Source of the DNA: Mycobacterium sp. PSTR-4-N | GTDB taxonomy: Bacteria > Actinomycetota > Actinomycetes > Mycobacteriales > Mycobacteriaceae | Assembly: GCF_022348085.1 (NCBI RefSeq) | Contig: NZ_JAKRFN010000019.1 | Coordinates: 1-64,000, forward strand | Reading direction: 5' to 3' | Length of the DNA: 64,000 nt | Shown here: one piece after another, positions 52,445 through 62,000 of the stretch | Position numbering within the stretch: the stretch's first letter is position 1 | How the letters are laid out: each line of letters begins with the position of its first letter | Notes under the pieces: model-generated | The model's input: the letters and a program-made list of their open reading frames with translations, nothing else | What the model was told of the DNA's origin: nothing | Databases searched by the model: none | Translations under genes and position numbers: made by a program

Positions 52445-55400
52445 TCAATTCAATCGTTCCGAGAGCCTGGCCAGCAGTTCGTCCTCGGCCAGGTCGTCGT
52501 AGGCGTCCTCGGGTTCCCCGATCGCGTCAGCATCGGGGCTGCCGGCGACCTCGTCGTCGTTACCGGCGGTCTCGATTATCTCAGGCAGCACCGACGCCAG
52601 ATAATCGGTGAGCGCCTCGATGGTCGGATAGTCGAAGACGACCGACGCGGGCAGGACCTCCCCCAGACTTTCGCTCAGCGAGCGCTGCAACGTTACGCTC
52701 ATCAGCGAATCCATGCCGAATTGGAAGAAGCCGACCGTCGGGTCCAGCGTGTGGGCCGAGGCCAGGCCCATCGCGGCAGCCACCTGCGCGACGACGTGAT
52801 CGGCCAGCAAATCCCTGCGGTGCTCGGCCGGTGCGTCGCGCAGCGCGGTCCGGAACGCGGTGTCCCCGGTCAGCGTCGCCGCGGCGTCGTCACCGTCGAG
52901 CAGCTCGTCGAGGATGTGCAGCTGGGCGCGGGTGTGATACGCCGCCGCCAGGCGCGGCCAGTCGGCGGCGACGACGGTCGCCCGGGCGGGTGCGCCGGGC
53001 CCGGTGACCAGGCGCAGCGCCGAGATCGCGACGTCGTCGGGCATCGGCTCCAGTCCGGACTCGGCGGTGGCCTGCTTCTCGAAGCCGGTCTGCACGTCGG
53101 CCAGCGACTTCCACAGCCCCCAGTTGATCGCGCACGCCGGCAGGCCGGCGGCGCGCCGGGCGTAGGCGAAGGTGTCGAGGAACGTCGTCGTCGCGGCGTA
53201 GTGCGCCAGCCAGCGCGAACCGAGCACACCCGAGATCGACGAGAACAGCACGAACTGCTCCACCGGTTGAGCGAGTGACAGCTCGTGGAGGTGGCTGACC
53301 GCGTCCATCTTGGAGCGGAACATCGCGACGACGTCGTCGCGGGTCATGTCCGCCAGCGTCACCGGCCCGCCGCTCATCGCCGCCAGGTAGACACCGCCCA
53401 ACGGAGGCAGGTCCCCGCCGAACCGCTCGAACAGCGCGCCCAGGGCCGCGCCGTCGGAGGCGTCGGCCGCCGCGGTGACCACGGTCGTGCCCTGCGCCGC
53501 CAACCGCGCGGCCAGCTCGTCGAGCCGGGTGCCGGGGTTCCGCGACACGGCGACAACGGTGGTCGCGCCCGTCGCGGCGAGCTCCTCGATCAGCCGCGGC
53601 CCGATGTTGCCGGTGGCGCCGATGACCAGGTGGGCTTTGTCCGGGTTCAGTGGCGCCCCGCCGGCACGCGGCAGCTGATGCACCAGCCGTGCCACGCGGC
53701 GCTCGCCGGCGCGGTACACCACCTGGTCTTCGCCGTCTCCGGCGTGTGCCTCGGCGAGCACCAGACGGGCCGTCACCGGGGCCGGCGCCGAGGCGTCGAC
53801 GTCGATCAGCCCGCCCCAGATCTCGGGATGCTCCAGAGCCAGCGTGCGGCCCAGACCCCAGAGCACTGCCTGTGCGGGGTTGGCGCGATCCCCTTCGCTG
53901 ACCGGCTGGGCGTTGCGGCTGAGCAGGTACAGCACCGGCGGTGCCGGCTGCTCGGCCGCTGCCGCAGCGAGTGCGCGGGCACCGTCGAACAGGTCGTATC
54001 CGAGCTCGTCACCGGCGCGCTCAGCCGGCGCGAACAGGACGTGGGTCGCGCCCGAAAGCGCCTGCGCCAGGTCGTCGGCGTCGGCGCCCCGGGTGACGAC
54101 GGGCGATCCGAGGCGGCGCGCCATCTCGGCGCCGATGCGGTCGTCGCCGACCACCACCCAGCTGCCGGCCGGGGCATCGGTGCCGGGGGTGGCGAGCGGC
54201 TTCACCGGCCAGGTGAGTTCGCAGAACCACTCGGCCGGCACCACGGTGTCTGCGGGCAGTGCCCCGGGTCGGCTCGCCGGGACACGGTGCGCCGACCGGA
54301 CGTCCACCCAGTGCCGGGTGCGCTGCCAGGGGGTGGCGGGCAGCACGACGTGCGGCTCGCCGTGGTGCGGCGTCTGGGGTGGCCGGGTGGTGTGGGTGGC
54401 ATTGAGGTTGGTGTGGAACGTGACGGTGTCGTCGGCGTCGCGGGCCAGCGTGCCCAGCGAGAGGATGCCTGCCTCGTCGGCCAGCGTGGCGGCGATCGGC
54501 TGACCCAGTGTCGGGTGCGGGCTGACCTCCACGAAGGTGCCGTGGTCGGCAGCCGCGGCGAGGATGGCCCGGCTGAATCGGACCGGTTCGCGCACGTTGG
54601 CCACCCAGTAGTCGGCGTCCAGCGTCGGGGTCTGCGTCGGGTCGGTGACCGTGGACAGGAACGTCAGCGTCGGCGCGGCCGGCGTGATGTCGGCCAGCGC
54701 GGCGCCGATGTCGGCGAGCACCGGGTCCATCAGCGCGGTATGGGAGGCGACGACCATGTTGACGCGGCGGGCGAACGCGTTCTGCGCGGTGACCGCGGCG
54801 ATGACCGCGTCGACCTCATCGGGCAGGCCCGCCACGACGGTCTGGCGCGGCGACAGATAGCCGGCGATCTCGACGCTGCCGTGCGCGGCGATGTGCGCGG
54901 CGGCGGTGTCCTCGTCGACGGCGAGCAACGCGACGGCGCCCTGGCCGGCCAGCCGCGACATGATCGAGGAGCGGGCCGCGATCACGGCGAGCCCGTCGGC
55001 CAGGGACAGCGCCCCGGCGACGACGGCCGCGGTCACCTCACCCATCGAGTGGCCGATCACCGCATCCGGATGCACGCCGCAGGACCGCCACAGCTCGGTC
55101 AACGCCACCTGCAGGCCCATCAGCACCGGCTGGACTTCGGCATCGCCGCTGACCGGGCGGCCCTCGGCGAGGATCTCCTGCAGCGAGAAGCCGACTTTGT
55201 CGACGAACACCGGCTCGATCTCGGCCACCGCGGCCGCGAACGCGGGCTCATCGGCCAGCAACCGCCGACCCATCCCGGCCCACTGCGACCCCTGCCCCGA
55301 GTACACGAACACCGTGCCCGGCTTCGGGACGACTCCCCCGGCCGGTACCACGCCGGCGGCGGACTCACCGGCCGCCAGCGCGTGCAGACCGGTGATCGCG

Positions 55401-57214
55401 TCGGCGCGGGTGCGTGCCGCGACGGTCGCGAACGTCGGGTGCTGGGAGCGGTGATGGTTCAGCGCGTGCGCGACGTCGGCGAGCGACGCCTCCGCGCCGG
55501 CACCGGCCATCCACTCCGCCAGCATCCCCGCCTGCGCGGCGACTCGCTGCGGCGTACGACCCGACACCACCAACGTGGTCACCGGGGTGTCGTCGGGCAC
55601 GTCGGCCGGCACGGTCACGGGCGCCTGCTCGATGACGACGTGGGCGTTCGTGCCGCCGAAGCCGAACGACGAGATCCCGGCGCGGCGCGGCCGCCCGGCC
55701 GGCGCCCAGTCGGTGTGCTCGGCCACCACGGCCAGTCGCAACTTGTCGAACGGGATGTGCGGGTTCGGGGTCTGGTAGCCACGATTGGCCGGAATGGTGT
55801 TGTGCTGCAACGCCAGCACGGCCTTGGCGAACCCGGCGATCCCGGCTGCGGCCTCCAGGTGGCCGAGGTTGGACTTCACGGCGCCGACCAGCAGTGGCCG
55901 GTCCGCGGGCCGGCCCTTGCCGAGTACCGTGCCCAACGCGCGGGCCTCGATCGGATCACCCAGCAGCGTGCCGGTGCCGTGCGCCTCCACATAGTCGACC
56001 TCGCGGGGATCCACCCCGGCGGCCGAGTATGCCGCGCGCAGCACCGCCATCTGCGCGGAGGGATTGGGTGCCATCAGCCCGTTGGACCGGCCGTCCTGGT
56101 TGACCGCAGATCCGCGGATCACCGCGAGCACCCGGTCGCCGTCACGCTGGGCGTCGGAGAGGCGCTTGAGCACCGCCACGCCACAGCCCTCGCCGCGGAC
56201 GAACCCGTCGGCGGCGGCGTCGAAGGCATGGCACTGCCCGGTCTTCGACATCGCGTCGGCCTGGTCCAGGCTGCGCGTGCCCGCCGGTGACAGCAACAGG
56301 TTCACCCCGGCGGCGAGTGCCACGTCGGAATCCCCGGTCCGCAGGCTCTGGCAGGCGAGGTGGATCGCCACCAGCGACGACGAGCACGCCGTGTCGATGG
56401 TGACCGACGGGCCGCGGAAGTCGAAGAAATACGAGATGCGGTTGGCGATGATGCTGATCGATCCGCCGGTGCTGTACCAGGCGTCGATGGCGCCCAGGTC
56501 GGCCGCGCCGAGCTGGGCGTAGTCCGCGGCGCTGGCGCCCGCGAACACGCCGGTGCGGGTCTCGGCCAGGGTGTCGGCGGGGATGCCGGCGTTCTCCAGC
56601 GCCTCGTGGGTGACTTCGAGCAGCAGCCGCTGCTGCGGATCCATCCGCATCGCCTCGCGCGGGATCACCTCGAAGAACTCGGCGTCGAAGGCGTCGACGT
56701 CGCGCAGATAGGAGCCCCAGCGGGTGGTGTTCGCCAACGCGGTCGCGCCGTCGGCGGTGCCGTCGTCGAACGGTGCCCACCGCTCGGCAGGCACCTCGAC
56801 CACGGAGGACCGGCCCTCGGTCAGGAAGTCCCAGAACGCGTCCGGGCCCTCGATGTTGCCGTCGGCCTCGGCCCCACCCGGCAGCCGCAGGCCGAGCCCG
56901 ACCACCGCGATCTGCTCGTCGGACGATCCACCGGAGCGCACGCCGACCGGCCCCTCGACCGGCTCCACCTCGCCGCCGGTGAGGAACTTCGCCAGCGAGT
57001 CGACGGTCGGGTACTGCCAGAAGTCCACTGGCGACACCGGCCTGCCCAGGTACTCCGACAGCACACCGGTCAGCACCACGGCGTCGCGCGAGCCGACCCC
57101 GAGGTCGTGCATCGAGGCGCCGCGCGCGATGTGCTCAGGACTGCAACCGTTGTTCTCAACCAGGTAGTCGGTCAACCAGCGACGAACCGCAGCCTCGTCG
57201 AAAGCAGAGGTCAT
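52445..57214 (-). CDS. Type I polyketide synthase, PpsA-like: ACP-KS-AT-KR-ACP
   Basis: Loading-plus-extension module, 1589 residues. N-terminal ACP at 5-80 with attachment Ser42 in LGVGSRDAVVL, the PpsA-type acceptor of acyl chains from a FadD26-type ligase. KS about 100-530 (Cys277). AT about 635-930, Ser723 in GHSMGE, substrate motif VASHTALMD at 822. KR from about 1170 with IGATGNIG, FSSISGVLGS and YAATT, where the usual Asn after Tyr is Thr. No DH. C-terminal ACP about 1490-1560 with FGMDSLMS. Shorter than M. tuberculosis PpsA (1876). ATG 57214 overlaps the FadD stop (ATGA). Expected to leave a beta-hydroxy group. Confidence 0.92.
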   Translation of the reverse strand: MTSAFDEAAVRRWLTDYLVENNGCSPEHIARGASMHDLGVGSRDAVVLTGVLSEYLGRPVSPVDFWQYPTVDSLAKFLTGGEVEPVEGPVGVRSGGSSDEQIAVVGLGLRLPGGAEADGNIEGPDAFWDFLTEGRSSVVEVPAERWAPFDDGTADGATALANTTRWGSYLRDVDAFDAEFFEVIPREAMRMDPQQRLLLEVTHEALENAGIPADTLAETRTGVFAGASAADYAQLGAADLGAIDAWYSTGGSISIIANRISYFFDFRGPSVTIDTACSSSLVAIHLACQSLRTGDSDVALAAGVNLLLSPAGTRSLDQADAMSKTGQCHAFDAAADGFVRGEGCGVAVLKRLSDAQRDGDRVLAVIRGSAVNQDGRSNGLMAPNPSAQMAVLRAAYSAAGVDPREVDYVEAHGTGTLLGDPIEARALGTVLGKGRPADRPLLVGAVKSNLGHLEAAAGIAGFAKAVLALQHNTIPANRGYQTPNPHIPFDKLRLAVVAEHTDWAPAGRPRRAGISSFGFGGTNAHVVIEQAPVTVPADVPDDTPVTTLVVSGRTPQRVAAQAGMLAEWMAGAGAEASLADVAHALNHHRSQHPTFATVAARTRADAITGLHALAAGESAAGVVPAGGVVPKPGTVFVYSGQGSQWAGMGRRLLADEPAFAAAVAEIEPVFVDKVGFSLQEILAEGRPVSGDAEVQPVLMGLQVALTELWRSCGVHPDAVIGHSMGEVTAAVVAGALSLADGLAVIAARSSIMSRLAGQGAVALLAVDEDTAAAHIAAHGSVEIAGYLSPRQTVVAGLPDEVDAVIAAVTAQNAFARRVNMVVASHTALMDPVLADIGAALADITPAAPTLTFLSTVTDPTQTPTLDADYWVANVREPVRFSRAILAAAADHGTFVEVSPHPTLGQPIAATLADEAGILSLGTLARDADDTVTFHTNLNATHTTRPPQTPHHGEPHVVLPATPWQRTRHWVDVRSAHRVPASRPGALPADTVVPAEWFCELTWPVKPLATPGTDAPAGSWVVVGDDRIGAEMARRLGSPVVTRGADADDLAQALSGATHVLFAPAERAGDELGYDLFDGARALAAAAAEQPAPPVLYLLSRNAQPVSEGDRANPAQAVLWGLGRTLALEHPEIWGGLIDVDASAPAPVTARLVLAEAHAGDGEDQVVYRAGERRVARLVHQLPRAGGAPLNPDKAHLVIGATGNIGPRLIEELAATGATTVVAVSRNPGTRLDELAARLAAQGTTVVTAAADASDGAALGALFERFGGDLPPLGGVYLAAMSGGPVTLADMTRDDVVAMFRSKMDAVSHLHELSLAQPVEQFVLFSSISGVLGSRWLAHYAATTTFLDTFAYARRAAGLPACAINWGLWKSLADVQTGFEKQATAESGLEPMPDDVAISALRLVTGPGAPARATVVAADWPRLAAAYHTRAQLHILDELLDGDDAAATLTGDTAFRTALRDAPAEHRRDLLADHVVAQVAAAMGLASAHTLDPTVGFFQFGMDSLMSVTLQRSLSESLGEVLPASVVFDYPTIEALTDYLASVLPEIIETAGNDDEVAGSPDADAIGEPEDAYDDLAEDELLARLSERLN
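55110..55322. repeat. AT-domain segment nearly identical to 62414-62627
   Basis: By eye this 213-base stretch of the AT coding region in the PpsA-like gene differs from 62414-62627 of the upstream synthase at only about five positions. Further near-identical blocks occur in the KS regions (around 56115-56220 against 63420-63525). Indicates recent duplication or gene conversion between the two modules. Confidence 0.75.
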
Positions 57215-58959
57215 CTAGTGGCGTCCAACCGTTGGAACTTGTTGTCGCGGTACAGGTCTGCGCTCATCGCGCGACGCACCTTGCCGCTGGTGGTCAGCGG
57301 CAGCGAGCCAGGTGGCACCAGCGCGAAGTCGGCGAGCCGCACGCTGTGGGTCATCGAGATCGCCGAGGTGACCTGCTGGGTGACCGCCTCCAGCTGCGCC
57401 GGATCGACCTGCTTCTTCAACTCGGCGATCACCACCAGCTTCTCGCTCGCGCCGTCGGGCACCGAGATGGCCGCGACCCGACCACCGGTGAACTCCGCGA
57501 CCGTGCCCTCGATGTCGTCCGGGTAGTGGTTGCGGCCGTCGACGATCAGCAGATCCTTGATGCGTCCGACGATGTAGAGCTCGTCGTCGAACATCACGCC
57601 GAGATCGCCGGTGCGCAGCCACGGACCCTTGGGGGTGTCGGCACTGGGCTCGGCGAGCTGCCCGGAGAACAGCTTCTGGGTCAGCTCGGGGTTCTGGTAG
57701 TACCCGCCGGCGACGTGCTCGCCGTGCAGCCAGACCTCACCGATCGTGCCGGCGGGGTTCTCCGTCAGCGTCTCGGGATCGACCACCCGCACCGTCGTCG
57801 ACCGCGGCACGCCCAGCCCGATCTGCTCGGTGCCGTCGTCGGCGACCTCGCTGCGCACCGCCTGCCCCGCAGCCAGCTTCTCGTAGTCGAAGCGCACCGC
57901 CGTCGGAGGCCGGCCGCCCGCGGTCGCCACCACGTACACCGTCGCCTCGGCCAGACCGTACGACGGCCGCATCGCAGCATCGGAGAGGCCGAACGCGGCG
58001 AAGCGATCGTTGAACCGGCGGACCGTGGTGCCGTGCACGCGCTCGGCGCCGTTGATCATCACGGCCACGGTGCTGAGGTCCTTGCCGGCCATGTCGTCGT
58101 CGCTGGTGCGCTTGACGGCGAGCTCGAACGCGAAGTTCGGCGCCGCGGTGAACGCGCTGGGATGCGAGCCGAGCAGCTGCATCCACCGCGCGGGCTTCTG
58201 CATGAACGAGATCGGGCTCATCAGCGCGGCCGGGGTGCCCAGCATGATCGGGATGAAGACACCGACGATCAGCCCCATGTCGTGGTAGAAGGGCAGCCAC
58301 GAGACCACCGTGGTGTCCTCGGGCGCCCGGCCCTCCGGATAGGCCTCGTAGTAGTCGGTGAGCAGCTCGGCGACGTTGACCAGCACGTTGCGGTGGCTGA
58401 CCACCACACCGGCGGGCAGCCGGGTCGAGCCCGAGGTGTATTGCAGGTACGCGGTCTTGGGTAGCGACACCGGCGCGGCCGGCCGCAGTGGTGAATCGAA
58501 GTCCAGCGTGTCGACCTCGAGGAACTTCGGCGCACGCTGACGGTCGAGCTGACCGTAGTGGCGGATGTCGTCGACGACGGCGGAGGTGGTCAGCACGGCG
58601 ACGGGCTGGGAGTCCTTCATCGCGCCGGTGACGCGCTCGTCGTGCTGGCGCAGCTGCGGCATGGTCAGCGGCACCGCGATGAAGCCGGCCTCGATGGCGC
58701 CCAGGAATCCGATGATGTACTCCAGGCCCTGCGGCGCCAGGATCACCGCGCGGTCGCCCGGGGAGCCGAGGGTGGCCAGCTTCGCGGCCACCACGCGGAC
58801 CCGGTGGTGCACCTCTGACCAGGTCAGCGTCTCGGAGATGCCTGCGGGGTCGGCCTCGTAATCGAAGAACGTGTACGCGTCATCGTCGGGTTGCTGCTGC
58901 GCACGGTCGGCGAGGAGCGCGGGAATGGTCGTCACGGTGGGCGCCGTCAATGCTGGCAT
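57211..58959 (-). CDS. Long-chain fatty acyl-AMP ligase, FadD26-like
   Basis: Adenylates a fatty acid and transfers it to the N-terminal ACP of the next synthase. 582 residues against 583 for M. tuberculosis FadD26. ATP loop YTSGSTRLPAGVVVSHRN, SWLPFYHDMGL, FTAAPNFAFELAV, RPSYGLAEATVYV, and WLRTGDLG followed by VGRIKDLLIVDGRNHYPDDI; C-terminal lysine region TTSGKVRR. ATG 58959 chosen because GAAAGGATCACTG precedes it; the start at 58980 adds seven non-conserved residues. It overlaps the PpsA-like gene by 4 bases, as expected for a coupled loading pair. Locus order FadD-PpsA matches the dimycocerosate locus. Confidence 0.93.
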   Translation of the reverse strand: MPALTAPTVTTIPALLADRAQQQPDDDAYTFFDYEADPAGISETLTWSEVHHRVRVVAAKLATLGSPGDRAVILAPQGLEYIIGFLGAIEAGFIAVPLTMPQLRQHDERVTGAMKDSQPVAVLTTSAVVDDIRHYGQLDRQRAPKFLEVDTLDFDSPLRPAAPVSLPKTAYLQYTSGSTRLPAGVVVSHRNVLVNVAELLTDYYEAYPEGRAPEDTTVVSWLPFYHDMGLIVGVFIPIMLGTPAALMSPISFMQKPARWMQLLGSHPSAFTAAPNFAFELAVKRTSDDDMAGKDLSTVAVMINGAERVHGTTVRRFNDRFAAFGLSDAAMRPSYGLAEATVYVVATAGGRPPTAVRFDYEKLAAGQAVRSEVADDGTEQIGLGVPRSTTVRVVDPETLTENPAGTIGEVWLHGEHVAGGYYQNPELTQKLFSGQLAEPSADTPKGPWLRTGDLGVMFDDELYIVGRIKDLLIVDGRNHYPDDIEGTVAEFTGGRVAAISVPDGASEKLVVIAELKKQVDPAQLEAVTQQVTSAISMTHSVRLADFALVPPGSLPLTTSGKVRRAMSADLYRDNKFQRLDATR

Positions 58960-59055
58960 CAGTGATCCTTTCGCAAACATCTCCCGACATGGTCTCGCGC
59001 GTCGGGTCGATCCGGGAAATTCTGGTGGTTCCGTCGCATCGGCATGCTCGCGCGA

Positions 59056-62000
59056 TCAGTTCGATTCGACGCTGTCGAACAGGGAGTCCAGCAGGCTGTC
59101 CTCGTCGTCATCGTCGGCGACCGCGGCCTCGTCGCCGCCGGCCTCGGGGTTGAGCTGCTGGGCCAGATAGCCGGCGAAGCTGTCGATCGTCGGGTGGTTG
59201 AACAGCATCGTCGCCGACAATTCCAGCCCCACCAGCCGCTCGATCTCGCGGCGGATCGACATCGCCATCACCGAGTTCAGGCCCATCTCGGCGAACGGCC
59301 GATCCGTGAGCACATCGCTCTCCGGCAGGCGCAGCTCGGTGGCGAGGATGCCGCGCAACCCGTCGCGCAGCTCGTCGAGCAGCTCGTCGCGATCCAGCGC
59401 CGCCCAGTTCCGCGTCGGCGCCGAGGGCCGGTGGGCGTCACCGGTGACCGCGGCCGCGTCGTGCGCCGAGCTCATCGGGGCCATCACGACCTGGTCGATG
59501 TCGAACCGGGTGACGTGGTCCCACGCCGCGAACGCCTCGCCCGCTGCGACGGGACGTGAGCCGACCCGCTCCAGCTCGGACACCACGACCTGGGCCTCGT
59601 TGCCGAACCCGAGGCCGCGCCAGGCGACCCAGTCCAGGCTGACCGTGTTGTCGCCCTGGGCGTGCCGGGCGCGGGCCAGCGCGTCGAGGTAGGCGTTGCC
59701 CGCGGCGTAGGCGCCCTGACCCGGGATGCCGAACACCGCACCCGCGGACGCGGCCAGGTACAGGAAGTCGAGCGCCTGCGGCGGGAACAGGTCGGCGAGC
59801 ACCGCAGCGCCGGCGACCTTCGGCCACACGGTGCGGTGCACGCGCTCGGGCTCCAGCTCGGTGAGCAGCTGCGCCTCGGTCATGCCGGCGGCGTGGATGA
59901 CGCCGCGGATCGGCGGAGCGCCGTCGGCGTCGCGGCGATCCAGCACTGCGGCCACCGCGTCGCGATCGGCGATGTCGACGGCGACGGTGTCGACGGTGAC
60001 GCCGCGCAGCTCCAACGCCTGGATCGCGTCGATCTTGTGCCGCAGCTCCGGCTCCGACACCTGCGCCCACTCGCGTCGCGGCGGCAGCGCGGTGCGGCCG
60101 GCCAGCACGATGCGGCGCGCGCCGTGATCGGCGAGCCAGCCGGCCATCAGCAGACCCAGCGCACCCATGCCGCCGGTGATCAGGTAGGCGGCATCGGGCC
60201 GGCAGTGCAGCGGCTCGCGGACGGGCGCGTCGGTGATCTCAGCCAGCGTCGGGGTCAGCAGGCTGCCGTCGCGCCACACGGCCACCGATTTGACCGGACT
60301 CGACAGCAACCCCTTCAGCGTCGGAGCCAGCGTTTCGGCATCCGTGTCCGCCTCGGGCACGTCGATCAGGCCGCCCCACAGCTGTGGCTGCTCGGCGCCG
60401 ATGACGCCGGCCAGCCCCCACAGCGGGCTCTGTTGCAGCGCCGACTCGGTGGCCGACTCGAAGACACCCTGCGTGATCACCCACAGCGTGGCGGGGCGAC
60501 GCGGGTCCCGATCGGCGAGCGTGGCGACGAGGCCGGCCACCTCGGTGGTGAGCCGGACCGCGATCTCCTGGGCCGAGGGTCCGTCGGAGTCGGCGACGTA
60601 GACGACCGAACGGGCCTGCGCCACCTCGGTGTCGGTGCCGACCGCCGCGCGCAGTGACTCGGCCAGCGCGCCGGCGCCGACGACCGCGACGGGTCCTGCG
60701 TCGGTGCCCGCGGCATCCGCGGTCCAGGGTTGCCAGTCCAGCCGGTGGGCGATCCGGCGCGGCTCGGCGGCGCTCGGAGCCGCCTCGTCGACGTCGACGG
60801 CGGTGTAGCGGACGCCGCGCAGGTCGGCGACGACCGTGCCGTCAGCGGATTCGACGGACAGGTCGAGGACGAGGTCATCGCCGTCTCGGCCGCGGTGGCG
60901 GCTGACGACGGTGCCGCGCCCCGTCGCCGGTTGCCCGACGACGAACAGCTCGATCGCGGCCGGCACCATCAGACCGGGTGTGGATGCATCGATCAGGCGA
61001 CCCAGGTTGACGGCGGCGTCCAGCGCAGCGGCCAGCGGCGCTGCCGGCGCGTCGGCGAACGTCACCTCCGTGCGCGCTTCGCCGCCCGTCTGCGCATGCC
61101 CGTCGACAGTCCAGGGGTAGGCCAGGCCGTCGATCCCCCAGGCCTGATGCAGTTCGGCCAGTGCGCTCGGGTCATAGCCCGCCACGTTCGAGTCGGCGGG
61201 CTCGGCGGGGCCGACGGGCTCCCGGCTGATCCGCGCGCTGACGTGCCGGACCCACTGACGGTCCTGGCTGTCGTCACCGGTGGTCGACGAGATCGTCAGC
61301 ACGTCCGCGTCGGCGTAGACCTGCACCACCCGCGGTGTGTCGAGGGCGATCGGGAACTCGAACCGGACGTCGGCGAGCGCGGCGGCACCCACCCGGTCGG
61401 CGGCCAGCGCCAGCGTCTGCAGCAGCACTGCCAGCGGCACGATCTCCACGCCGGCGAACCGGTGGGGGTGCGTATACGGCCGGGCCTGCGCCGTGAGCCG
61501 GGCCTGCCACAGATGTCCGGGCTGCGGGCCTGCGACCGCGGTGTGGCCGCCCAGCACGGTGCCCGGCTGCGGGGCGGTGGCGCCCGTGGACGTCGGCTTG
61601 CGGATCGCCCAGTGCCGGGTGCGGTGCCACGGCGTGGTCGGCAGTGCGACCCGTGGGCCGCCCGGATGCGCGGGATGTTCGGTCTCGGGGGGATGTGTGG
61701 TGTGGGTGGCGTTGAGCGTGGTGTGGAACGACACCGTGTCGTCGCCGTCGCGGACCAGCGTGCCCAGCGCGTGGTGGTGACCTGTGGTGAGCGTGTCGGC
61801 GATCGCGTAGGTCAGGATCGGGTTCGCGCTGATCTCGACGAACGTGCCGATCTCCTGCGCGGCGGCCATCACGGCCCGGCTGAACTGCACCGGCCGACGG
61901 ACGTTGGCGACCCAGTAGGCGGCGTCGAGCACCGGATCCTGCTCGTCGCGCACGGTGGACAGGAACGGGATCGAGGGGGTGCGCGGGGTGATGGCGGCGA

